NCBI GenBank assembly: GCA_030220185.1
Contig: JASPKZ010007250.1
Span: forward strand, 1,401,001 to 1,465,000
Source of the DNA: Diploptera punctata
Taxonomy: Eukaryota; Arthropoda; Insecta; Blattodea; Blaberidae
DNA length: 64,000 nt
Direction: 5' to 3'
Each line of letters starts with the position of its first letter. Position 1 is the first letter of the stretch. The notes under the pieces are model-generated. The model had not been told where the DNA came from. It did no database searches and saw only the letters and a list, made by a program, of their open reading frames with translations. Position numbers and translations under genes: made by a program. Shown here one piece after another: positions 13,701 through 27,000 of the stretch.

Positions 13701-15034
13701 AAAAAAGAAGTTGCCATTTGCAAAGATAGAAGCAAAGGTTTCATAACATTTGGTGCGTGGAAATTGACAACATATATAAGAGAAAAAGTTTGCATTTAGA
13801 TTAGAACTCGCCCAGATAGCTCAGTCGATAGAAGCTACTTAAGCTTTGAAACCTGTTTTATTAGAAGACTGGATACCAATATGGGGTGAGGTATATAAAG
13901 TATTTTAATTTAAATCTTAAATTAAACTTCACAGTAATTTTTCCTATAAAAGTTCAAACCTCTCTTTTGTTGCCATTCTGTCATCTGTTCTGTTTGTATT
14001 ACTACAGTAATTAATTTGTGCTTCAGAAAACATTTCAAGAAGTCTTCTATTTCCGAAGATTGAAAAGAATTTTACTTATTATATTATTTTTGGTCTGGAC
14101 ATCTTACCTCAATATTAATGTTGATTTGTTCTTGGACATGTTTCAAAACAATTCTCTGTTTTATCTTCAGCTTTCCCAGTCTGGGAAAGCTGAAGATAAA
14201 ACAGAGAATTGTTTTGAAACATGTCCAAGAACAAATCAACATTAATATTGAGGTAAGATGTCCAGACCAAAAATAATATAATTAAAATAACCTCAAAATA
14301 TAACTTCCTAAAATTAAATATAGAATTTTACTTGTTTTTCAGGTGCTGTGAAGATAACTCCTGCACACAACAGTGTAGATTTTGAAGTTGGTAAGAAACA
14401 TGGATTGAAGACAATTCCCATCATCACAGAACAAGGTCATCTCAATGCAATGTGTGGAAAATTTGCGGTGAGTAATAACCAAATTGTACTCATATTCTTC
14501 TCATTATTTAAATTTTACCAAACATCAAATTTCAAAAGAAAATGTTACCAGGAAAAACTATTAGGAGTTTAAGATAAATTAAAATGTTTCATACCTCTCC
14601 TCATAATCAATATTCTAAGTAGATCACGATTTCAAGGTCTTGGCGACCCCATCCTCAGTACACTCTTGACGACTGATGTTATGTCGATAAGACATGTAAT
14701 ATTGATACATAGAGAAAACATTCCAAAGAGGATAAATATACTGGAGGAAATTGCAATCCTAAGAGAAATTGACAACAACCTGATTCTTAATGAGAATATA
14801 CTCAGTTCACACAATCCTCTATACAAATTTTTAACAACTAAGTCAGTGCTTCAACAAGGGTCAACAAGTACAGACCTAATGCATTCTGCTGATGATGGGA
14901 CTAGTCCTAAAAGGCCTACAGAGTTTTAAAACAACTTAAGTTGAGGAGACGGACTCACAACGTCTTACTATGAATAAATACCTCAACGGAAACTTACCAT
15001 GAATTTTATTAGTATTGACTTTGCAGCCAATCAA

Positions 15035-15066
<32 letters not shown>

Positions 15067-18000
15067 GATTAGGGCAAGGCAATTAATGATTTTGCATCTT
15101 TTCTTATGAAGGTTGAAACATTGCTTGCACTACCAAACATTGCACTACCAAAACATCTGGAAAGGAATGGGAAAATCTACAAGCTTATGACATTACTACA
15201 TTACAAAGAAAATCTGCAGTAGCAACATTCAGACTGCTAACGGGACATGACTGCTTGAATAAACACCTACACAGAATTGGCATAACAGATTCACCTAAAT
15301 GCCCTTTTTGCAATTTAAATGAAGATATGGAAAGAAACCATCTCCTCCGTTGTCCAGCTTTTGTAGAAGAGACCAGCCTTTCTGCTAAATATTGGAGTGC
15401 AAGAGAGCGAATGATTTCATTATCAAGTGCTCGACATTAGATACCAACCAACCAACCAACATTGCTTGCATATATGAAAATGTATGGCATTAAAAAACGG
15501 ATTAAATAAAAGCAATTCGTTAGGGCATTTTTTGCATTTTTTTTAACTTTCTTAGGGATAGGTAATTTTTTGGCAATTTTTAGGTCATTTTGAGCATTTT
15601 TTACACTTTTCCGGAAGGCTGTGACATTATTTGTATTTGATTTAAGATTTTTATTATAATTCAGTATTTTTCTTTGTCAATATAATTTCTTGGAATTAAG
15701 TAGTTGTTTTGCTAACTACTACCCCTATTTTTCAAGGTATGTGCATAATGAACTTGTCCACTTCTAGGAATTTTATTCAATTTATTAGAGCTTATGCTAG
15801 CTTATACCCTTATTCTGGTTGTTAACTGCAATTCAAATTTGCTGTAAAAGTGCACTGTGTAATTGAAATGGATTTTCTGCAATAAAAGGTACTGTAATAT
15901 GTATGTTTTAAATACTTTTCTTTTAATATTTTGACGTTAAGTTAAATTTTATGTAATTCAGTAATAAGTGAGTACTTAATCTAATAAATAGTATTTTTAT
16001 TGGTAATTCTTAACTTTTTATTCATCTTTTTTTTAATTCATCATTTTTTGCATTTTTTAGGTCATAAATGTATTTTTTATTTTGCATTTTTTACCAATTT
16101 ATAGGTCATTAAATGCCTTGCCCTACATATGATATATGATATATGATATATATCAGTATTACAGTTTCTTTGAATGTTTAAATTGCAGGGAGTAAGGAGA
16201 TTTGATGCTAGAAAACTTATAATGCAAGAGTTAGAATCTTTAGGTATGTTACGTGGAAAAAGATCTCATTCCATGCAAATTCCTCTGTGCAGTAGATCAG
16301 GAGATGTAGTGGAACAACTTCTTAAACCTCAGTGGTGAGTTTATTTACTATTATTTTTATAAATTAACAAAATTTCTTATCACTAAAATTATTTTCATAT
16401 AAATAAGGTGAGTTTGTTGCATCTTACCTCATAAAAGTTGAGTTCTTTTAGGACATGTTTCAAAACAATTCTGTTTCATCGTCAGCTTGTCCAAACTGTT
16501 GATTTTTATGTTGTCATCCCTGGATGTTGACTCCTATTCCATCTTTTAGTGGTCCAAAGAACTTGCATATCAAATCCCTCTCCCTGGGAATTTCAAAATT
16601 CATGATTCTATTCTGGATGTTGGTCTTCTCCCAAATGGTGAATTCTTTAGTATTTTCTGTTTTAATATTTTTGTGTTCACATTGATTTTATGTTTTTCTG
16701 ACCAAATGTGAGCAGCTACTGCTGATTTTTCTACTTTTCCTTTTTATACATTTCTAATGTGTTCCTTAGTTCTAATGGTTAAATTTCTCTCTTTGTTTTC
16801 TCTATGTATATCTTATCAGAATCAACACACTTTATCTGGTATATTCCTGATTTTTTGCTATCATTAATCTTTTCATTTTTATTGGTTTTGATTAGTTTGT
16901 TTAGGCTGTAAACAATTTGAAAATTTAATATCAGATTAGCACCAAAAATTGTTTACAGTTTAAATAAACTGATAAAAACCAACAGAAATGAAAAGATTGA
17001 TGGCAAAAACAAAAAAAAAACAGGAATGTACCAAATAAAGTGTGCAGATTTTGATAAAATGTACATAGGGAAAACAGAGAAATTTAACCGCTTAAATTGT
17101 TATGGAATGGATCGCAATGGAAAGGAGGAAGAGAGGAAGACCGAAGAAAACTTGGATAGAAGAGGTACAAGCAGCTATGAATATCAGAAGTTTGGAGGAA
17201 GATCAATGGATGGACAGAGAGGAATGGCATTTGGTTTCCGGAAGACAGCGGCAGCTGCCATGATACCACATGATGATCATAATGATGATCATGATGATGA
17301 TGAGAACTAAGGAACACATAAGAAATGTAAAAAAAAGGAAAAGTAGAAAATCAGCAGTAACTGTTTACATTTGGTCAGAAAAACATAAAATTGATGTAAA
17401 CACCAAATTATTAAAACAGTTAGAAAACACAAATGAACTTGCCATATGGGAAAAAGCTACATTCAGAAGAACAAGGAGAGAATCATGAATTTTGAAATTC
17501 CCAGGGAGAGAGATTTAATATGCAAGTTCTTCGGACCACAAAAAGAGGGAGCAGGAGTTGACATCCAGGGCCGACAACTTAAAGATCATCAATATGTACA
17601 AGCTGATGATAGAGCAAAAAATGCTCTGAAACATGCCCTACAAGAAACAACCGATATGAGAATTAAGTGAATCGTGATTTCTTCTTACCTCATATTTCTA
17701 TGTTTTTTTAAACACAGCACTGCAGTATCAGCGACCATTGTCACCATCCTCAGCTGTTTTCACGACTGTCAATTTTTTTCTTTTGCCGGTGAACAGCTGA
17801 GGATGGTGTCAATGGTCACTGATACTGCAGTGCTGTGTTTAAAAAAACATAGAAGTATGAGGTAAGAAGAAATCACGATTCACTTGATTCTTATGAATTA
17901 AACCTCATAATGGAAAAATTCCCAAATTTATTATATAAAAATCCTGTATTAATAGTTCACAAATGAGATTCCTCCGATCACTAACTGGAGTAACTTTAAG

Positions 18001-21000
18001 GGATAGAATGAAGAGTGATGAGATAAGGATGCAGTGGAATAGTAGGGAAATGGTTGAACATATACAAAATTATCAGATTAAATGGTTCCAACACGTCCAG
18101 AGAATGTCAAATTCCCGTTTACCAAAGATGATTTACCAACCCAACCCTAAAGGCAAAAGAGACCTCGGAAGACCCTTCAACCGATGGAAAGATCAGTTTT
18201 TGTAGTCGCAGAACGGGCATGATCACCCAATACTGCATATGGAAGAAAAAGAAGAAGAAGAAGAAAAAACCAATATGAGGTAAGATGACAACTGTCTCAA
18301 CTTATTTATTATCTGTTATCTTTCTGTTCTAGGTTTGTTGACTGCCAAAAAATGGCAGAGAAATCTATGGAGGCTGTACAAAATGGTGATTTGACATTAG
18401 ATCCAGTCAGCTTTGAGAAGACGTGGTTTATATGGCTTAATGATATCAGGTAAAATTTTCATCTTGTTTTTTTGTCACTACTGTATTTTGAAAAAACTTG
18501 AATAAACACAACTGTGAAATGAAAAGAAAAACATTTATATGATGCTCTTAGTAAAACAGTTGCTAGAAATAATTTTTGCTAAAAGTTCAGGAAAAAAAAA
18601 GTGTTATATTTAAATTAATATTGGGAAGTTATTTAGGTAGGATAACACTATGAGGTTTATTTTAATATTGTTTAGTTGTTTCTTCACTCACCTCATACTT
18701 CTTAACTCACAAGCAGATTCGAGTTTCTTCACTTCATTTGTGACATTCTCAATGCTGTATTACGTTCACAACTGAGAATGTCACAAATGAAGTGAAGAAA
18801 CTTGAGTCTGCTTGGGAATTAAGAAGTATGAGGTGAGTGAAGAAACAACTAAACAATATTAATATTGGGAAGTGAACATTATGAGATTATATCATTAATA
18901 GTGAGTGGAGAACATATCTTTAACGACTCACCTCATATAATTTCAAATTTCTTTGAAACTGGCAGTTTCAGACAATACCTTGCCCCTCTTCAGTCATGGC
19001 TTCCACTGATGAAAATCTCTGGTTGTTGATCTCTCCAAGGACATCACCTCTTGTGCTGTCCTTGGAGAGATCAACAACCAAAGAATTTCATCAGTGGAAG
19101 CCATGACTGAAGAGGGACAAGTTATTGTCTGAAACTGCCAGTTTCAAAGAAATTTGAAATTATATGAGGTGAGTCGTTAAATATATGTTCTCCACTCACT
19201 ATTAAAAAAAATGTTTCTTTTTTTAAATAAAAATTAATGGGAAATGACACCATGAGATGAAGCAAGTGTGTATTCCATGCTGCCCACATGACACTTTAGA
19301 CACAGTTTGTCACCATCCAATTGAATGGAAAAAGGAGTCAAGTATCTCAACACTGTGATTGTTTGAATTGAGATATTAATACCAGTATTTCTCCTGCCAT
19401 CTGGTGAAGATGAAAGAACTCTGAGATACTCATATTGAATTGAGACATTAATTAAGGTAGAATATTTTTTATCACTCACCTCATATTGTTCTTCTTATTT
19501 GATTATAAACTAGTTTCGGAACATAGTTTCTGTTCCATCCTCAGTATCGTCACGACCATTGTTCTGTCGTCTTGAAGAGCTGTCCTTCTCTCCTTCCATT
19601 GGCTGACTGAAAACCTCGAAACCAGGTCATTCTCACCGGGAAATTCTAAGTTCATTAATTTCTTCTTTTCGCTCTTTTGAATGTAGATCTTTTCCCAAAC
19701 AGTAAGTTCTTTTGGTTTTTCTATTTGTTTTAATAATTTAGCTTCTTTCTCGATAAGATGTTTTTCAGACCATGCATGGGCAGCCACTGCAGATTTTTCT
19801 ACTTCCCCTTTTTTGACATTCCTGAGATGTTCTTTCACTCTAGTTTTCAAATTTCTCTTAGTTTTTCCTATGTAGAACTTCTCACATTCTTCACATTTAA
19901 TTTGATAAATCCCTGATTTGTTTTCTTCTTTAATTTTCTCATTCTTATTACGTCTAATCAGTCTACTGATGCTGTAGTCATTTTTGGGTGCTAACCTTAT
20001 GTTGAAATCTTTACATTTTTTTTTTTAATTTGTGGTGTTTTAATGGATGATATGTGAATTTTCTAAATTTTACATTATCTTCTTTAACTTTTAGAAGAGT
20101 GCTTTGATTAATAAATTTTTGTCTTTTGTATTTGTTTATTTTTTTGAGTATCATTTTTATTGTAAAACCATTTTTTTGTGGCTACGTTGATTATGTGTTC
20201 TTTTTCTTTTTCATAATTTTCTTTGTTCATTGGTATGTTCACTAATCTATGTGTCAAACTATTGAAAACTGCTTCTTTGTGAGCTATGTGATTGAAATTT
20301 AATACCAGTACTCCTCATGCAATCTGGTGGGGGTGGAATTAGCTTTGAGATACTTGTACTAAAAAACATTTAAGGGATATTAAAAATGGTGAAATTTATA
20401 AAAATTGGCAGTAGCAGCTCATCATTTGATACAGAAACACATAATTGAAAAATAAACTAAACTATTAAAACACTTAGAAAAACCAACAGAACTCACAATA
20501 TGGGAAAAGACATATAGAGTGATTCAGAAATATGGCTATACGTTTGATCGCATTTTGTGACGAAAATATTATTATTAAAGGAAATATGATGTTATCATTG
20601 AAAAGGGAATCCTTCAAATTACAACAATAGAACAAAACAAAACAAATCACTGCTCACGTGCAGCTTGGCGGGTTGATTTTTGTGGGCTAGCGTCGAACAC
20701 CTCCACAATTCTCTTCGTTGTTTCTGCATCCGTGCTAATGCGAGGCCTTCCAGGAGGTTTGATTTTCTGCATCCTTCCCGTTTCCAGCAGTCATTTTCTC
20801 CACTTCCCCACAGTCGACGGCTGCAATGCTATCTTAAACTCACGTCTTGCCCGTCTTGCAGCCTCACGATCATTAGCGTACGTTACTGCCCATGCAGCAA
20901 TTGTAATTTGCTGTTGCATATTCAACACCATTTTTACTAATGACGTAAGTTCTATACTGTTTTGTTTTATTCCATTGTTGTAGTTTGAATAATTGCCTTT

Positions 21001-24000
21001 CTAACGGTAATTTCATATTTCCTATTTTCATCACACAATGCGATCAAACATATAGCCATATTTATGATTCACTCTGTACATTCAGAAGAACAAGGACTAA
21101 CCAACTAATTAACTGACCAGCACTATGAACCATTAGGAAGAAGCAGTTCTTCTGATCCACATAACATCAGTCAACGAGAAATTACTGAAGATGAAGCAAC
21201 TCAGGTTTCGAAACTGATCTAGGTAGAAGTCTGGATATGAGGTGAGATATGAAACATTTAAATTTAATCTTGAATTAAAGCTCATGGTGATTTTTTCCTA
21301 TAAAAGTTCAATACAAGTTATGGTATTACTTAGGGACTGGTGCATATCTAGACAACTGTGGTGGGGACATCAGATTCCAGCTTATGAGTGTCACACTAAG
21401 TCTGGCTCCAGCACTTGGATAGCAGCTCGAGATGAAGATGATGCAAGACATAGAGCTGCAGTTAAGTTGGGCGTCAAATCATCAGAAATCAGTGAAATTA
21501 GCAGAGATTCTGATGTACTGGACACTTGGTTCTCTTCTGCTTTATTCCCTTTCTCAGTAATGGGATGGCCACATAAGGTATGCAAAGTGGATTATATTAT
21601 TTTTAGTCTGATCATCTTACCTCAATATTAATGTTGATTTGTTCTTGGACATGTTTCAAAACAATTCTGTTTTATCGTCAGCTTGTCCAGACTGGTTTGA
21701 TTTATGTTGCATCATGTTGTAAACCTTGGATGTCGATGTCAGCTCTATCCTGTGGTTGGCCAAAGAACCTCCAAACAAGGTCACGCTCCGTCGGTATTTC
21801 AAAATTCATAACTCTGTTTTTGTTCTTCTGAATATAGATTTTTTTCCCAAATAGTCAGCTCTTTTGTATTTTCTAACTTTGGCTAACCACAGGATGGAGC
21901 TGACATTGACATCCAGGTTGTGCAACATAATGCAACATAAATCAAACCAGTCTGGACAAGCTGACGATGAAACAGAATTGTTTTGAAACATGTTCAAGAA
22001 CAAATCAACATTAATATTGAGGTAAGATGATCAGACTAAAAATAATATAATTAAAATAACCTCAAAATATCACTTCCTAAAATTAAATATTAAATGCAAA
22101 GTGGATGTTTTATTGAGATTCAAGGTGATACAACAAAAATAATCAGATAATGAAAAAATTAGATGAAGTATTAAACTTAGTAGGAAACTACGAGTATTTC
22201 TTAGGAAAATTTTTTAACCAAAGAGAGATGAACAGACAGGTGAATGGAGAAGACTTCATAATAGTGAACTACTTTATAGGAAGCCAGATATAATAAGAAT
22301 AGTTGAGTCTCTTAGACTGTGATGGGAAGGACATGTGGTATGAATGGGGAATGAAAGACATGCATGGAAGCTTCTTGTAGGAAAACCAGGGGGAAAATGC
22401 CCAGTTGATAGACCAAGAATGAGATGGGAGAATAACATTAACCATGATTTGTGGGAATTAGATTACACAAGGAATAATTGGAGAACATTAGCTAAAGATA
22501 GCGATGTATAGAGAGCTTATGTCCACGTGTCCATGAACCTATGGGTTCGATAGTGCCAGTGAGTTAGTTAGAAAATAACACTATGAGGTATTAATAATTT
22601 AATTTTAAAAATAATCACCTCTACTCATATTTTTATAAGATTCATGATGTATTCCATTGAGGTATTATTCAAATTAAAATATATAATTATGGAATATTCA
22701 CCTGAAAGGTCCATCTCCTCAACTTAATTAGTTATTTAACTGTAGTGCTTTCGGGACTTGTCCCATCATTGGCAGGATTCAAAACTGGTGTTTCACTGAA
22801 GGTCTGGTAGAGGGGGTTACATGTATTGGGTTCGTTTTCGTTTATCAGATTGTCGTTGTTGTGAGATGATTTCCATCTTCATGATTTCCATCTCTTCGAG
22901 TATGTTTATCTTCGCTGGATTATTTTCTCTGTGCATTACTGTTAGGGTGTTTTCAATGTTTAACATGCGATGTCCTTCATGGATAACGTGTTTTGCATAG
23001 CTTGATTTTCCTTCTGCGTGAATAAAGTCTCAAATGTTCTTTAAATCTGTTTTTCGAGACTTTATTCATGCAGAAGGAAAATCAAGTTATGCAAAACACG
23101 TTATCCATGAAGGACATCACATGCTAAATATTGAAAACAACCTAACAGTAATGCACAGAGAAAATAATCCAGCGAAGATAAACGTACTCGAAGAGATGGA
23201 AATGATGAAAGCAGCTCACAACAACGACCATCTGATAAACGAAAATGAACCCAATACATGTAACCTCCTCTACCAGATCTTCAGTGAAACACCAGTTTTG
23301 AATCCTGCCGATGATGGGACAAGTCCCGAAAGCGCTACAGCTAAATAAGTAATGAAGTTGAGGAGATGGACCTTTCAGGTGAATATTCCATAATTTTATA
23401 TTTTAATTACTCATATTTTGTTTTCTATTCAGATCGGTTTTGGAATAATTATTCCATCTTCAGTATTTTCACAACTGTTGTTCTGTCGTGGTGATGCACT
23501 GCTTCTTCCTGTATCTGTAACCTTCAAAGCAAATCACATTCCTTGGTAATTTCAAAATTGATTAATTTTTCATTATTTATTATAAAATTACAATCCGAAG
23601 TAACATATGAGTATTAATGAGTTGGTTATTTTGATTCACCTCATATTTCTTGATTTTTATGCAGACCTGGTTTTGTCGCTTCTGTGCAACATTCTCGATG
23701 CATTCCAACTGTTGCCTTGCTGTTCTCCATCCTGCAAGTTGATTTCTGCTCCCTCTGTTGGCTAACCAATGATCTCCCAAATCAAATTTTTATTCCTTTT
23801 CTCCGGGAATTTCAAAATTCATGGTTTTCTTTTTATTCTTGCAAATGTAAATTTTCTCCCAAATTGTGAGTTCCTTAGATTTCTCTAACTGTTTTAGTAA
23901 TTTGGCCTTAGTTTCAATTTTGTGTTTTCTGACCATACATGTGCAGCTATTGCAGATTTTTCTATTTCTCCATTTTTAACATTTATAATCTTGTATTTAA

Positions 24001-27000
24001 GTTCTTTTTGTTAACTGCACATTACCTCGAGACCACTGTGGTGGACATATATTCATAAGTTAATTATGGGAAATAACATTAACTTACATACATTAATTAA
24101 TATACATCACATGCATATTGTCCTATACAAGAGCAGGTCTTTCACTGCAAACTCATCATTCTCCACTCTTTCCTTAACTCAGCTTTCCTTTTTGTATCCC
24201 CATACAAATCATTTATTTTAATATTGTCTATCATCTGATGTCTTTTTCTGCCTCTAATTCCATTGACCATTCCTTCTAGGGCATCCATCAGCAGGCAGTT
24301 TCTTCTTAGCCAGTGGCCAATCCAATTTCTTTTCCTCTTCTTTATGAGTTCTAGCATTGTTCTTCCTTCACCCACTCTGTCTAGCACATCTTTATTTTTT
24401 ATTTTGTCTGTCCATTTTATATGTTCCATCCTTCTCCATATCCACATCTCAAAAGTCAATGCCACACTCCACACAAAGCACTTCACTAGCCTCTTCCGTA
24501 ATTATTTTGCCATAGGTCCGCAGAAAATTCTTCTCTTCTTGTTAAAAGCTTCTTTTGCCTTTGCTATCCTCTGCTTTACTTCTTGACCGCAGTTCATGTT
24601 ACTACTGATAGTACAACTCAAGTATTTGAAGCTCTCCACTTGCTCAATGGTCTCATCTTCAATCCTCATGTTTATCTTGCTATGACAACACAGACTCAAA
24701 TGTTGAACTGTCAGAATTCCAAAAATCCATTAATTCTACTGTAGCTTACTTAATTTGCAGATCTTCAGCTTTCTCCCAATGCTTTCCCTTTGCTGTTTCT
24801 TAGTTATTGTATTGTGTTTCATGAACTCAAGTTTTCTTCACTTCTTCCATTTTCCTTCTAAGATATGGCTCAGGATTTAGTGGTATTTTAATCTTGTTAC
24901 AGACAGAGAAGTTCTATCCATTGACACTTATGGAAACAGGTCATGACATTTTATTCTTCTGGGTGGCTCGTATGGTGATGCTTGGCACTCAACTTACTGG
25001 ACAACTTCCTTTTAAGGTAGGGAATATTTAAGTTACTTTAATTCTATTTCAGTAATGTTTTATATGACAAGAAATAAATCTCTATGTAAAAATAATAAAT
25101 TTGTGATTTTCAGACATATTTTCTAAAGGAAATTGCATCTTAAAATGTGATACATTTTCCACCCCCCCCCTTCAGTGTTTTATGTGTAATACATCAAAAT
25201 TTGTGATGTTTATGTAAATTTATACACTCAATTTAATCAAATTACAATGGAAATAACACTATGAGGTAATTTACAATAATTATTTAAAAATGTTTTTACA
25301 TTTTACATCATAAAGTTCTGTGTTTTCACGATATTGGTTTCAAAGGTACCTTCATCATCAGTCAAACTCCATCTGTTGAAATTTTGCCATTACCACCATC
25401 TTCTGAACTACCATCTGGTGTTGATTTTGTGAACTTGGAGATTAAATTTTGCTTGCCAGGAACTTCAAAATTCATGGTTCTATATTTGTTCTTCTGAATG
25501 TATATCTTTTCCCAAACTGTTAATTCCAAAGGTTTCATGAATTCCACCCTAAATGTTTAAAAAATGTGATTTCTCTTCCAATTATGTAATTCTCTAAGAA
25601 AGGATGAGGTGCAATTTCCAATATTTCAATTTCACCATTTCTAATATTTCTAAAATGTTCTTTTGTCCGAATTTCCAAATTCCTTTTTGTTTTTCCTATA
25701 TAAACTTTATTGCAATCTTCACAACTTATTTGATAAATTCCAGATTTCTTACTGTCTGGGACATTGACTTTTTTATTGGTACTTAGAAGATTACCCAGAT
25801 TAAATTTTCTTCTAAGTACCTTTGGAATTGACAATTTGGGAAAAAAATATACATTCAGAAAAATAAAGATAAATCGATGAATTTTGATATCCCTAACGAA
25901 ATTACTTTGATGGCGATAATAGAACAGTTGATGGCCAAAGAATTTCGTCAGTCGGAGTTATGGCTGAAGATGAACACAATTGTGTTTGAAACCGTGATAT
26001 CATGGAAGCATGAATCCTGTGAAGTGAGTTGTTTAAACAAAATGTTCTCCTGATGTTTTTATTATTGATTTAACATTTCAAATATAAAATGTTCTCCGAT
26101 TAATTATTTTCTTGTCTTCCTTGTTTCTCTTTGTCAAGCTGTTTACATTGGAAAAGGAGATCTCTATCCATCAATGAGCTATGTTAAGTTATGTAGGTAG
26201 GAAATAACACTATGAGGTTTATTTTAATTTATGTTGAGTTGTTTTTGACTCACCTCATACTTCTTAACTCCCTCGCAGACTCAAGTTTCTTCACTGCATT
26301 TGTGACATTCTCAATGCTGTATCACGTTCACAACTGACGTCCAACGGCCTCCTCTCCTGCAGACTGACCTCCCTTGCCATCTGATGGCTGACCGACGAAC
26401 TTCCAAATCAATCCCCTCTCCTTATCACCGGGTATTTCAAAATTCATAGTTATGTTTTTATTCTTGCATATGTAAATTTTTTCCCAAATTGTGAGTTCCT
26501 TCGGTTTTTCCAATTGTTTAAGTAATTTTGTTTTCGTTTCTATTCTAAGTTTTCTGACCAGGCATGTGCAGCTATTGCAGATTTTTCAGTTTCTCCATTT
26601 TTAACATTTCTGAGGTGTTCCTTTAATCTTGTATTTAAGTTCCTTTTTGTTTTTTCTATGTATATCTTTTCACAATCTTTACAATTAATTTGATAAATTC
26701 CTGATTTTTTGCAGTCTTCAATCTTTTCATTTTTGTTGGTTTTTATTAAATTACCCAAACTGTAATCGTTTTTTGGTACTAATTTAATGTTGAATTTGTT
26801 GAAGATTTTTTAAACTTGTTAAATACTAAGGGGTGGTATGTGAATTTCCTAAAAAAAAAAGAGCTATGTGTTTATCCCATTTTCCCCAAAAGAAGAGCTA
26901 AATCAAATTAATAAAGTAGAGTTGCTTATTAAAATCAGAAGCTACAGAGAGCTGTTGTTTCCTTAATGATCTTTGTGTTTTCATTTTTCTTCTCAGAAAA

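Larger units (their letters stand above)
14578..14945. mobile_element. Chimeric Penelope-like inverted dimer (two different families)
   Basis: Left half is minus-strand family with tacctctcctcat and the GAAATC-GT-GATC hammerhead. Right half (14666-14929) is plus strand from another PLE family: [43 protein letters not shown], with its own hammerhead. The halves join near gatgttatgtcgat. No clear TSD found. Confidence 0.7.
25245..26110. mobile_element. Penelope-like head-to-head dimer
   Basis: Minus half 25320-25826: [40 protein letters not shown] and, in another frame, [32 protein letters not shown]. At about 25827 the strand flips to a plus half with a short gene tail (NFDIPN) and an intact hammerhead at about 25958. 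Left box ggaaataacactatgaggta. Confidence 0.8.

Noticed and set aside
20000..20300. Full-length autonomous Penelope element
   Set aside because: The RT thumb and GIY-YIG regions are present, but frameshifts occur throughout and the RT palm is missing upstream.
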